From an uncultured Akkermansia sp. (GTDB lineage Bacteria; Verrucomicrobiota; Verrucomicrobiia; Verrucomicrobiales; Akkermansiaceae): a stretch of DNA of 23,155 nucleotides. The translations under genes were made by a program, and so were the position numbers. The stretch spans positions 1 through 23,155 of the forward strand of contig CAJGDB010000019.1 in assembly GCA_904502165.1 (NCBI GenBank), in the 5' to 3' direction. The notes under the pieces are model-generated. The model ran no database searches. It was not told the origin of the DNA and worked only from the letters and a program-made list of their open reading frames with translations. How positions within the stretch are numbered: the stretch's first letter is position 1; every line of letters starts with the position of its first letter. This document shows positions 15,006 through 23,079 of the stretch, in pieces.

Positions 15006-15039
15006 TTCCGGTCCGCTATGAGATTGGAGCGGGTCTGGG
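15006..15039 (+). promoter_or_regulatory. Possible antiterminator pairing in the nusA leader
   Basis: The segment 15006-15017 (TTCCGGTCCGCT) can pair with 15028-15039 (AGCGGGTCTGGG) in 11 of 12 positions, counting G-U pairs. The inner 8 bp are uninterrupted, with a 10-nt loop. This pairing consumes the first arm of the terminator at 15027-15054, so the two structures are mutually exclusive. The fold was derived by eye; no energies were computed. Confidence 0.45.
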
Positions 15040-15054
15040 ACCCGCTCTTTTTTT
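15027..15054 (+). terminator. Intrinsic terminator inside the nusA leader (attenuator)
   Basis: A perfect 9-bp stem, GAGCGGGTC (15027-15035) with GACCCGCTC (15039-15047), has a 3-nt loop and is followed immediately by seven Ts (15048-15054). It lies about 30-55 nt after the predicted start of the nusA transcript and 44 bp before the nusA ATG. The upstream gene is divergent, so this terminator cannot serve any gene other than the nusA operon. The alternatives are an attenuator or a short terminated RNA of about 55 nt. Confidence 0.8.
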
Positions 15055-15098
15055 GTATACGGCACACTATCAACCCCCAGCAATAAAACAGCAGAAAA

Positions 15099-16388
15099 AT
15101 GGCCACCACCGATATCTCCGCCCTGATTGACTTCTATGTCCGCGAAAAAGAACTGACCCGCGAGCGTGTTATCCAGGCTCTCGAAGACTCTTTCATCACC
15201 GCCTACTCCAAGATGGTATCCGGCGCCGACCGCATCCATAACCTCCGCGCTGTGGTGAACCCGCAGAAGGGAACGGTTAAAATCAAGGCAGAAATGACAA
15301 TTGTGGAGGACGACCTGCTGGTTGACGCTTTCAACGAAGTCAAGCTTTCCGTCGCCCAGGTTGCCGGTGCCAGGAAAGGCAAGACCTACATGCCCGGAGA
15401 CACCATCAGCGTAAACATTACCCCCAAGGATTTCGGCCGCATCGCTGTACAGACAGCCCGCCAGACCATGCAGCAGCGCATCCGCAAGGCTGAACAGGAA
15501 ATGCTGGCTGAAGCCTTCCGCGACCGCGCCGGCGAGGTAGTAACCGGCACCGTGAAGCGCTACGACAAGGGCGATGTCATCGTTGAGGTGGAGAAGTTCG
15601 AAGGCCTCGTTCCCCTGCGCCAGCGTATTCCCGGAGAGGAATATAACAGCGGCGATAAGATGCGTTTTTACGTGGTGGAGGTGCGCGATGGCGTACGCGG
15701 CAATGAGCTTATCCTTTCCCGCAGCCACCCCAACCTGGTACGCCGCCTCTTCGAGAACGAGGTTCTTGAGATTGCGGAACACACGGTGGAGATTCTGAGC
15801 ATCGTTCGTGAGGCCGGGTACCGCACCAAGATGGTGGTACGCAGCAACGATCCGAATGTGGACCCCATCGGTGCCTGTGTGGGCATGCGCGGGGCCCGTG
15901 TCAAGAATGTGGTCAATGAACTCAACCACGAAAAAGTGGACATCCTCGAATACACCGACGACAAGGCCGCCATGGTGACGGAATCCCTTGCCCCCATTGA
16001 ACCCATCAAGGTCAATGTTGACAAGGCCGCGCATGTGGTGACCGTCGTGGTCGAGGACGACAAGGCCGCCGCCAAGGCCAAGGGCCGCAAGGGCCAGAAT
16101 GTGCGCTTGACTGCCCGACTGATTTCCACCCCGGATGAACGCTGGGATGTGCGCGTGGAAGCCTATGACGAAAAAGCTCAGGCCAAGAACCTTGCCACCG
16201 AAGGTGCCAGCGAACTTGCCAGCACCCTGGGTGTTTCCAACAGCATGGCCGCCGCCATGGTGGCAGCAGGCTTCACTACGGTGGAAGGTATCGCGCAGTA
16301 CGCTGATGCCGAAACACTCGTGGAAGCCCTCGGCATTACCGAAGAGGAAGCTCAGGACATCATGAGCAAGGCTCTGGCCAACTGCTGA
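15099..16388 (+). CDS. nusA: Transcription termination/antitermination factor NusA
   Basis: NusA binds RNA polymerase and nascent RNA, enhances pausing and intrinsic termination, and takes part in rRNA antitermination. The 429 residues show the N-terminal polymerase-binding domain (1-140), an S1 domain (144-208), KH1 with the loop GMRG (about 245-290), and KH2 with GRKG (about 305-345). A single C-terminal helix-hairpin-helix module (about 370-427, ending in a Cys) follows, shorter than the duplicated acidic repeats of E. coli NusA. The ATG at 15099 has no Shine-Dalgarno sequence. rimP, which usually precedes nusA, is not here; instead there is the divergent rlmI. infB follows after 37 bp. 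The gene is probably controlled by the attenuator in its leader. Confidence 0.97.
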   Translation: MATTDISALIDFYVREKELTRERVIQALEDSFITAYSKMVSGADRIHNLRAVVNPQKGTVKIKAEMTIVEDDLLVDAFNEVKLSVAQVAGARKGKTYMPGDTISVNITPKDFGRIAVQTARQTMQQRIRKAEQEMLAEAFRDRAGEVVTGTVKRYDKGDVIVEVEKFEGLVPLRQRIPGEEYNSGDKMRFYVVEVRDGVRGNELILSRSHPNLVRRLFENEVLEIAEHTVEILSIVREAGYRTKMVVRSNDPNVDPIGACVGMRGARVKNVVNELNHEKVDILEYTDDKAAMVTESLAPIEPIKVNVDKAAHVVTVVVEDDKAAAKAKGRKGQNVRLTARLISTPDERWDVRVEAYDEKAQAKNLATEGASELASTLGVSNSMAAAMVAAGFTTVEGIAQYADAETLVEALGITEEEAQDIMSKALANC

Positions 16389-16425
16389 TAACAGTCCCAT
16401 ATTCAAGATACATCTTCAACAACAC

Positions 16426-18489
16426 ATGGCAAAGAACAACGACACAAAAGGCCCCGTGCTTGACCTGATTGGCGGGGTCAAGAAGAAGAAAGCAGACCCT
16501 GCCCCCAAGGCAGAGGCCGCCCCTGCCCCCCGTAAGGCAGCGGCCAAGGAACAGACTGCAAAGAAAGAAGCGCTGGACCTGCTTGCCCCCCGTAAGAATG
16601 TACGCAAGCCGCAGCCCGAAGCCGCAACCCCGGCACCTGCTCCGGCACCTGCTCCGGCAACCCAGCCTGCTCCTGTACAGGAAGCTCCGGCTGCAGAGCC
16701 TGGCAAGGTCATGAACATCAAAGCTCCCATTTCTGTAGCAGACCTGGCCACTCTCATGGGCATGAAGCCTTTCAAGCTTATTGCAGAACTGCTCCCCATG
16801 GGCGTGTTTGCCAACCCCGGCACCACACTCGACAGCGACCAGGTAGCAGCCCTGTGCGAAAAGCATGGTTTCACCTACGAGCGCGTCCGCCGCGAAAAAG
16901 GTGCCGGTGTCAAGGCCCCGGTGGAGGAAATCAAGGAACCCGAGGCCGTAGCGGTAGAGGAAGAGCCTGAGGATTCTCTCAAAGTCCGCACCCCCATCAT
17001 CACCGTGATGGGCCATGTGGACCACGGCAAGACTTCCCTGCTCGACTACATCCGCCGCACCAAGGTGACAGCAGGAGAAGCAGGTGGCATTACCCAGCAC
17101 ATCGGAGCCTACACCGTAGAGCACGCCGGCAACACCCTCACCTTCATTGACACCCCCGGCCACGCCATTTTCACCGAAATGCGCGCCCGAGGTGCCGACG
17201 TGACCGACATTGTGGTGCTGGTGGTAGCCGCGAACGATGGTATCATGCCCCAGACCAAGGAAGCCATCATGCACGCAAAGGCCGCAGGCAAGACCATCAT
17301 TGTGGCCGTAAACAAGTGCGACCTTCCTGCTGCAGACCCGGTGCGTGTTCGCACGCAGCTCATGGAAAATGACCTGATGCCCACGGATTTTGGCGGTGAA
17401 ATCGAATGTGTTGATGTATCGGCCCACACGGGTGCCGGCATCGATGACCTGCTCGATCTTCTCTGCCTTCAGGCCGAAGTGCTGGAGCTCAAGGCCAACC
17501 CCAGGGCCAACTGCCGCGCCTCCATCATCGAGGCCCGCATGGAACAGGGCAAGGGCAGCTCCGCTACCGTCATTGTGCAGAGCGGCACACTCAAGGTAGG
17601 CATGCCGTTCATCTGCGGTCCCTATTCCGGCAAGGTGAAGACCATGCTCGACGATAAAGGCCAGCGCATCAAAAAGGTAACGCCCGGCATGCCTGCTGAG
17701 GTTTCCGGCTTCCTGGAAACGCCGAATGTAGGTGATGAACTGGTAGAAATGGAAAATGAACGCGCCGCCCGCAAGCTCTCCGATGAGCGTCTGGAAGAAC
17801 TGCGCCAGCAGCGTCTCACGGCTCCCCGCCGTTCCCGCATGGAGGACATTCTGGCCATGATGGGTGATGGCACCCAGAAAGCCGTACTCAAGCTCTATCT
17901 CAAGGGTGACGTACAGGGTTCTGTGGAAGCCATCAAGAAAGCCATCATGGATATTGAGAGCGACAAGGTGGAATGCCAGTTCATCGGTGCCGCTGCCGGC
18001 CCCATCTCTGAAAGTGACATTCTGCTTGCCTCTTCCTCAGATGCCGTTATCCTCGGCTTCAATGTGAAGGTGGAAAGCAACGCCGTGAAGGCCGTGAAGC
18101 GTGAGGGCGTGCAGGTGAAGATTTTCTCCATTGTGTACGAGCTCATCGACCAGGTGAAGGATGCCATGCTGGGTCTGCTTGAACCTGAGACCCGCGAAAC
18201 CGTGTTGGGTCACGCAGAAATCAAGCAGGTATTCAAGCTCAACAAGGGCAAGGCCGCTGGTTCCTATGTCTCCGATGGCAAGATGCTGCGTACGGCCGAA
18301 GCCCGCGTGCTGCGCGATGGTCAGGTGGTATTCGACGGCAAGATGTCTACCCTGCGCCGCTTCCAGGACGAAGTGGAAGAGGTCAAGGCTGGCCTGGAAT
18401 GCGGTATCCGCCTGGCAGACTACAACGATTACGAAGTGGGTGATGTCATCGAGTGTTACTCGCTTGAGAAAATCAAACAGACACTGTAA
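16426..18489 (+). CDS. infB: Translation initiation factor IF-2
   Basis: IF-2 is the GTPase that places initiator tRNA on the 30S subunit and promotes subunit joining. At 687 residues it is on the short side. The N-terminus (1-95) is a Lys/Ala/Pro-rich linker with an APAPAPAPAP stretch near 70-80, followed by one IF2_N-type module (about 101-152). G-domain motifs are G1 GHVDHGKT (196-203), G3 DTPGH (242-246) and G4 NKCD (296-299). The remaining domains include the expected GDVQGSVEAI, FNVKV and C-terminal FRRFQDEVEEVKAGLECGI-like segments (here LRRFQDEV). It sits between nusA and rbfA, and the gap to rbfA is 6 bp. The leader before the ATG is A/C/T-rich with no Shine-Dalgarno sequence. Confidence 0.98.
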   Translation: MAKNNDTKGPVLDLIGGVKKKKADPAPKAEAAPAPRKAAAKEQTAKKEALDLLAPRKNVRKPQPEAATPAPAPAPAPATQPAPVQEAPAAEPGKVMNIKAPISVADLATLMGMKPFKLIAELLPMGVFANPGTTLDSDQVAALCEKHGFTYERVRREKGAGVKAPVEEIKEPEAVAVEEEPEDSLKVRTPIITVMGHVDHGKTSLLDYIRRTKVTAGEAGGITQHIGAYTVEHAGNTLTFIDTPGHAIFTEMRARGADVTDIVVLVVAANDGIMPQTKEAIMHAKAAGKTIIVAVNKCDLPAADPVRVRTQLMENDLMPTDFGGEIECVDVSAHTGAGIDDLLDLLCLQAEVLELKANPRANCRASIIEARMEQGKGSSATVIVQSGTLKVGMPFICGPYSGKVKTMLDDKGQRIKKVTPGMPAEVSGFLETPNVGDELVEMENERAARKLSDERLEELRQQRLTAPRRSRMEDILAMMGDGTQKAVLKLYLKGDVQGSVEAIKKAIMDIESDKVECQFIGAAAGPISESDILLASSSDAVILGFNVKVESNAVKAVKREGVQVKIFSIVYELIDQVKDAMLGLLEPETRETVLGHAEIKQVFKLNKGKAAGSYVSDGKMLRTAEARVLRDGQVVFDGKMSTLRRFQDEVEEVKAGLECGIRLADYNDYEVGDVIECYSLEKIKQTL

Positions 18490-18495
18490 ACCATC

Positions 18496-18882
18496 ATGGC
18501 TACACGACGTCTTGACAAAGTGAATGAGTTGATGAAGCGGGAAATCGGCACCTTCATTCAGAAGGAATTCGAATGGCCCGGCACCATCGTCTCGATTCTG
18601 GATGTCGAGATTACGGAAGACCTCAAGGAAGGCCGCGTATGGGTGGGCGTTGTGGGCCGCATGGCCCCTGCCCAGGTTATCGAGAAACTCAGCCGCAAGC
18701 GTGGCGAGATTCAGCGGGCAGTCAGCAAGCGGGTGGTGCTTCGCAACACCCCCAGGCTGACATTCAAGCACGATAACTCAGCCCAGCGCGGTGTTGACCT
18801 TGTCAACCTTCTGGATGATATCGAAATGAATCTGCCCAAGGCTCCGCCCCTGCCTGAAGGTGAGTTCGACCCGGACATCTGA
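18496..18882 (+). CDS. rbfA: 30S ribosome-binding factor A
   Basis: RbfA is a small KH-fold factor that matures the 30S subunit and is needed for 16S rRNA 5'-end processing and cold adaptation. The length of 128 residues is typical. Family features are visible: an N-terminal RLDKVNELMKREIGTFIQKE, a central SILDVEITEDLKEGRVWVGVVG, and a C-terminal LRNTPRLTFKHDNSAQRGVDLVNLLDDIE. The tail is short, acidic and Pro-rich. The gene starts 6 bp after infB, so translation is likely coupled. The usual downstream partners truB and rpsO are absent here; instead an AsmA-like gene begins 28 bp later. Confidence 0.95.
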   Translation: MATRRLDKVNELMKREIGTFIQKEFEWPGTIVSILDVEITEDLKEGRVWVGVVGRMAPAQVIEKLSRKRGEIQRAVSKRVVLRNTPRLTFKHDNSAQRGVDLVNLLDDIEMNLPKAPPLPEGEFDPDI

Positions 18883-18910
18883 TTCGATTCCCCACCCTCC
18901 CCCATCCCCT

Positions 18911-21900
18911 ATGGCCGGCAAAATCGCAATCAGACGCGTAGGCAATTTTCTGCCCCACCTTTGTCTGGCCGGGTTGCTGATGGTGGCAGGGCTCATTATC
19001 TGGCTCAGCACAGTTGGATTACCCAACTGTGCTTTGCGCTATATAGAGCAGACGGCGGCTGAGAAGGGGCTTCCCGTCAGGATTGAAAAAATCCAGCTTG
19101 TTCCCCGTTCCGGCTTTGCCATCAAGGCTGAAGGAATTTCCCTGGATATACCGCAGGCAGATATTCCGGCGGCAGAACTTCAGCTGCGAAAGGCATTGCT
19201 CATTTTCAGCCCCGGGCGTCTGTTCTCCGGAGACTGGACACCCCAGGCGCTGAAGCTGAAAGGAGGCTTCATCCAACTTCCGTTCAATGCGATCGATTCG
19301 GTGGAGCTCAAGCAGATTGATATTCACCTGGGTATGGCTCCGGGGCTGTCCCGTGTCAGCATTGATGCACAAACAAAACTCCATGGTATAGATTTGCAGG
19401 CTGAGCTGCGCCTCCCCCTCGGCAGGGACTGGATGCAACAGCTGAACAGCAATACGGCAGCAGCATCTCCCCGTACTGACATCGCCTCAGAACTTGCCGG
19501 TCTTCTCGAACAGAATCGTGACTATCTGCGCCAGCTTCACCAGCAACTTGCCGCGCAGCAGTGGTCGGCGGACCTGCACCCCGCCATCAAGTTAAAAGCA
19601 GAGGGCAGCCCCAGGGGCCGATACCAGCTCGAAGCATGGATTCCCAGTTATGATGCAGATTTCCTGCATATCCGGGATGCCAGAGTCGAGGCTTCCTACG
19701 CAAAGGATACCATTACCATCCACTCCCTCAAGCTCCGGACGATTGAGCCTGATACCACCTTATCCCTCCAAGGGGCATACAACCTCAACAGCAGGGAACT
19801 GGCTTTCAACACCCGCAGCTCAGCCCCTGTCATCCGGATTCTTGAGACGCATCTGGAGGACACCTACGGCATTCTGAACAAAATCAAATCACCGGCCGAC
19901 AGCACCCCTACCATTGAGCTGGACGGCAATATCTCCTTTGCCGAAAACTTTGCACTCAACAGCATTACCCTTCGTGGAAAACTGGAGCAGCGCACCATGC
20001 ACCTGGGGCGTACCAAGGTAAACCAGCTCCAGCTCTCCTTTTTCCTGCGCGATGGCAACTTCAACATTGATAATCTCTTCATCGAATTCACCGATGGACA
20101 CTTACGGGCATCTGCACAGGCCGAAAACGGCGCAGGTGCAGCCAAAATCGATGTCAACCTTTCAGACGAGACCCTGCTGACTCTGGCCCGCGATTTCAGT
20201 AATAATGACCAGTTACAGCTGCCTGAGGGGCTCAGCTTCGATGAAAATGTCCAGCTACGCGCCGATTGCCAGGTACAGGTACCTGTCTTTGTTCCCGGCG
20301 AGAGCCGCATCAAGGATTTACTTCCCTCTCTCTCCAGCTGTCACGTTCAATTCAACACAAACCACATTGCCTGGCAGAACGGCGAAGTTCGCCATGCGGC
20401 AGCAACCCTGCATGCCGACGGCATTGAGCTGACTCCTCATTCTCTTGCCATCAAGGAATTTATGGTGGATGGTCTGATGGGCAGCTACCAATCTGCCACC
20501 CCGCAGGCGCAGGCAGAGGGTGAAAATCTCGTACTGAATCTGAAACTCAGCCATGTTAATGCCAGGAATCAGTATGTGGATTGGTCAATTGACCATGCCG
20601 ATATCCGGTTGAGCGCGGAAGCAGCCCGAATGCAGAAATACGCCCTTTCCCGACTGCATGCAACAACTGGCATGGAGGGAATGGTATTCAACTGCAGGAA
20701 CCTGGTCTCCAGCCTCTGCACCCGCAGCGTGACCGGCCGCATCCAGACAAACCAGTTAGGGTATGACCAGATTCAGGCCCGGAACATTCTTGCAGATTTT
20801 ACCATTCCTCATGGTCTGAACATGGCTGAAGGATGGCAGAGCATGCAAAGGCAGGCTGAAATGAATTGTCAGATTGATGGAATTCAGCAAGGCTCTGATA
20901 TCTGCCTCACCCAGGCAAAGCTCCTCGTTCAGAATACCGGAACAGATGAATGCCGGCTCTCCTTCTCTGGTTCTGTGAAGGAAAAGGAAATAAAGCTTTC
21001 AACCAGCGCAGCATTCAGGCACAAGCACCTTCTTCTGCTCAACAATATAGAAGCAGATTTCCCGCTGGCCGTCCTTGCCCCGCTCATGGGAGGTGAACCA
21101 CTGGAAGAAATCCGACTCCCGGAGCTGCTGACACTTCGTGGTGATGTACTCCTTGATATAGAAAGCGGCAGACTGGTCAAAACTCACTATGACATCACCA
21201 TTCCAGAACTCATCCGTGTATGCAGGAATGTGTATGTTCACAAAGGCATGGAGATTCCGCTGGCGCTGCACGTAAAGGGCGAATTCAGCACATCTGAAGC
21301 AGGCGAAATGCTCTACGAGGCCGACATTGAAGCCTGTCACAAGCTTGGAGAACTCGACATTCATGTGAAGGGGAACCCACTCAAGGAATGCACCATCACG
21401 GGCTCCAACACCATCCCGGTCAATATCATCAACGCCCTCATTGACAACACAGATGCCCACTGGATTATGCGTGACTTCCGCTGCACAGACGGAGTCACCC
21501 GGAACAACATTTCCGATATCAATGCCACCATCCGATACGACAAGGGCATCTATATCCACGCGCTCTGTAAAGCACATCTCCAGAACATGGAATTCATGCT
21601 GGGTGTCATACGCGACAAGTTCGATGCCCAGGGCAAGGAAACGGGAGAGGAGTATATAAGGAAAGACTTGAGCAGCAACCCCTACACAATGGTCAAGGAA
21701 GGGCGCTGCGATGTTGAGGTGCTCGTGCAGATGGACTGTGTGGATGAACAGGGCGCCCCCCTGCCCGAGCGCATCCGCATCAACCTCACCAATCCGGACC
21801 TGCTGTACGACAACCGCCCCTGGCTTAAGCGCATGGGCTTTAAGAAAGGTGCTCTCACCAGCCGCATTACAGGTGAGGCAGTGCGTTTCAACATTGAAAA

Positions 21901-22993
21901 CTCAACCATAACCCTGCATAAGCTGAGAGGAAACTGCTACCCTTCCTATTCCATCGGCATGTATTATGCCCCCATCCAGCACTACATGGAGGACCTCATC
22001 CTGCAGGATCCGGTTGATATTTCCACCGATTACTGTCTCTTCCCCATCAGCCGAAGCTGTGATGTCCCCATGAAAGGCATCATCAAGGCACATGGTGCCA
22101 CAGGAGCAGGGTTCCGCTTCCTGGGTACCACCATTCCCTTCTCTGACTTCAACGGCTTCATCAACATCAGCGATACAGATGTCTATCTGGACCGCATGAA
22201 TGCCAAGTGCTGGGGGGGAATCATGAGAGGTGGCCTCCGCATCGGATTCTCCGGCAAGCACACCACTCTTGATGGGTACCTCGAAGCCCACAATATGAAC
22301 CTCAAGAATATTGTTGCTTCCTACGGGGGTGATTTCAAACCGGCCAACTGCAATGGATTCATCCGTTTCCAGGCAGCTCGCCCGGAGCTGGAAGATGTTG
22401 TTGCCTATGGTCAGGTCTCTCTCAAAGATGGTGATCTGATGCAGATAAGCCTCTTCCGCCCCATCAGCAGCCTGCTGTCCGACATGTCAGGAAACATCAG
22501 CAAACTTGAGGAATCCGTTGAAGGGAGCGAGGATGAGGCCCCTCCCTCCCTGACAGATAAAATCGTCCGTTTCATATTGGACTCCGGCAGCAGCGCCATC
22601 AATTCCGTCAATGAATCAACTCACAAAGTACCCTTTGCCAACCATTTCCTGCGTTACAGCATCGATGAGGCCCACACACGCTTTGATATCAGGAACGGGC
22701 ATCTCATCACTCGGAATATGAACGCTAAGGGCTACAATCTGGATGTGGCCACACAGCTCGATATTGATTTGGATAAGCTGACGATGAAGGGGAATCTGTG
22801 GCCACAGATTTCCAGCGTGCCCACCATTCTCGCCTCCCCCCTCACCATCCTTTCCAAATTCTTTATTGATATCAACATCTACGGAGATATCATGAATCCG
22901 AAATGGAAATTCGGTCTCAGCCAGAAGCTGAAAAAAGAAAAAAGCACCCCGTCCTCCGCTCCCCGGAAAGAGGCAGATGCGCCCAAGAATTGA
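18911..22993 (+). CDS. Large AsmA/TamB-like envelope protein
   Basis: This 1360-residue protein has an N-terminal membrane anchor (about residues 14-36) and then a very long beta-rich region of repeated short strands with alternating polar and hydrophobic residues. The pattern suits the AsmA/YhdP/TamB superfamily of bridge-like lipid or outer-membrane-protein transport proteins. The C-terminal part (about 1130-1340) has AsmA_2-like features: GQVSLKDGDLMQI, RPISSLLSDMSG, FDIRNGHLITRNMNAKG, LDIDLDKLTMKGNL, and a final INIYGDIMNPKWKFGLS. The last 20-25 residues are Lys/Pro-rich. I chose the ATG at 18911; an in-frame GTG at 18860 would overlap rbfA. It lies 28 bp after rbfA and is probably the fourth gene of the nusA operon. 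Which AsmA subfamily it belongs to I cannot say. Confidence 0.85.
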   Translation: MAGKIAIRRVGNFLPHLCLAGLLMVAGLIIWLSTVGLPNCALRYIEQTAAEKGLPVRIEKIQLVPRSGFAIKAEGISLDIPQADIPAAELQLRKALLIFSPGRLFSGDWTPQALKLKGGFIQLPFNAIDSVELKQIDIHLGMAPGLSRVSIDAQTKLHGIDLQAELRLPLGRDWMQQLNSNTAAASPRTDIASELAGLLEQNRDYLRQLHQQLAAQQWSADLHPAIKLKAEGSPRGRYQLEAWIPSYDADFLHIRDARVEASYAKDTITIHSLKLRTIEPDTTLSLQGAYNLNSRELAFNTRSSAPVIRILETHLEDTYGILNKIKSPADSTPTIELDGNISFAENFALNSITLRGKLEQRTMHLGRTKVNQLQLSFFLRDGNFNIDNLFIEFTDGHLRASAQAENGAGAAKIDVNLSDETLLTLARDFSNNDQLQLPEGLSFDENVQLRADCQVQVPVFVPGESRIKDLLPSLSSCHVQFNTNHIAWQNGEVRHAAATLHADGIELTPHSLAIKEFMVDGLMGSYQSATPQAQAEGENLVLNLKLSHVNARNQYVDWSIDHADIRLSAEAARMQKYALSRLHATTGMEGMVFNCRNLVSSLCTRSVTGRIQTNQLGYDQIQARNILADFTIPHGLNMAEGWQSMQRQAEMNCQIDGIQQGSDICLTQAKLLVQNTGTDECRLSFSGSVKEKEIKLSTSAAFRHKHLLLLNNIEADFPLAVLAPLMGGEPLEEIRLPELLTLRGDVLLDIESGRLVKTHYDITIPELIRVCRNVYVHKGMEIPLALHVKGEFSTSEAGEMLYEADIEACHKLGELDIHVKGNPLKECTITGSNTIPVNIINALIDNTDAHWIMRDFRCTDGVTRNNISDINATIRYDKGIYIHALCKAHLQNMEFMLGVIRDKFDAQGKETGEEYIRKDLSSNPYTMVKEGRCDVEVLVQMDCVDEQGAPLPERIRINLTNPDLLYDNRPWLKRMGFKKGALTSRITGEAVRFNIENSTITLHKLRGNCYPSYSIGMYYAPIQHYMEDLILQDPVDISTDYCLFPISRSCDVPMKGIIKAHGATGAGFRFLGTTIPFSDFNGFINISDTDVYLDRMNAKCWGGIMRGGLRIGFSGKHTTLDGYLEAHNMNLKNIVASYGGDFKPANCNGFIRFQAARPELEDVVAYGQVSLKDGDLMQISLFRPISSLLSDMSGNISKLEESVEGSEDEAPPSLTDKIVRFILDSGSSAINSVNESTHKVPFANHFLRYSIDEAHTRFDIRNGHLITRNMNAKGYNLDVATQLDIDLDKLTMKGNLWPQISSVPTILASPLTILSKFFIDINIYGDIMNPKWKFGLSQKLKKEKSTPSSAPRKEADAPKN

Positions 22994-23043
22994 TTTCTGT
23001 CCGGCGAGTACCCTCTTCTTTCGCCAGCCTGCTCATCTCGTGC

Positions 23044-23072
23044 TTGAAAACAGGCAGCTGATATGGTAGAAT
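23044..23072 (+). promoter_or_regulatory. Sigma70-type promoter of pyrC
   Basis: TTGAAA (23044-23049) and TAGAAT (23067-23072) are separated by 17 bp. Only 7 bp lie between the -10 box and the ATG at 23080, so transcription should begin within 1-2 nt of the start codon. The mRNA is predicted to be leaderless. Confidence 0.65.
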
Positions 23073-23079
23073 AGCGCGC

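Noticed and set aside
15018..15086. A 22-codon ORF in the nusA leader (ATG at 15018, TAA at 15084) that runs through the terminator hairpin, suggesting a leader peptide.
   Set aside because: There is no ribosome site, no run of diagnostic codons, and it simply reads through the hairpin and T-tract. It is more likely incidental, although translation through the hairpin could matter if it were real.
18860..18910. GTG start at 18860 for the AsmA-like protein, overlapping rbfA.
   Set aside because: It would add 17 Ser/Pro-rich residues before a good ATG; the ATG at 18911 gives a normal short cytoplasmic N-terminus before the membrane helix.
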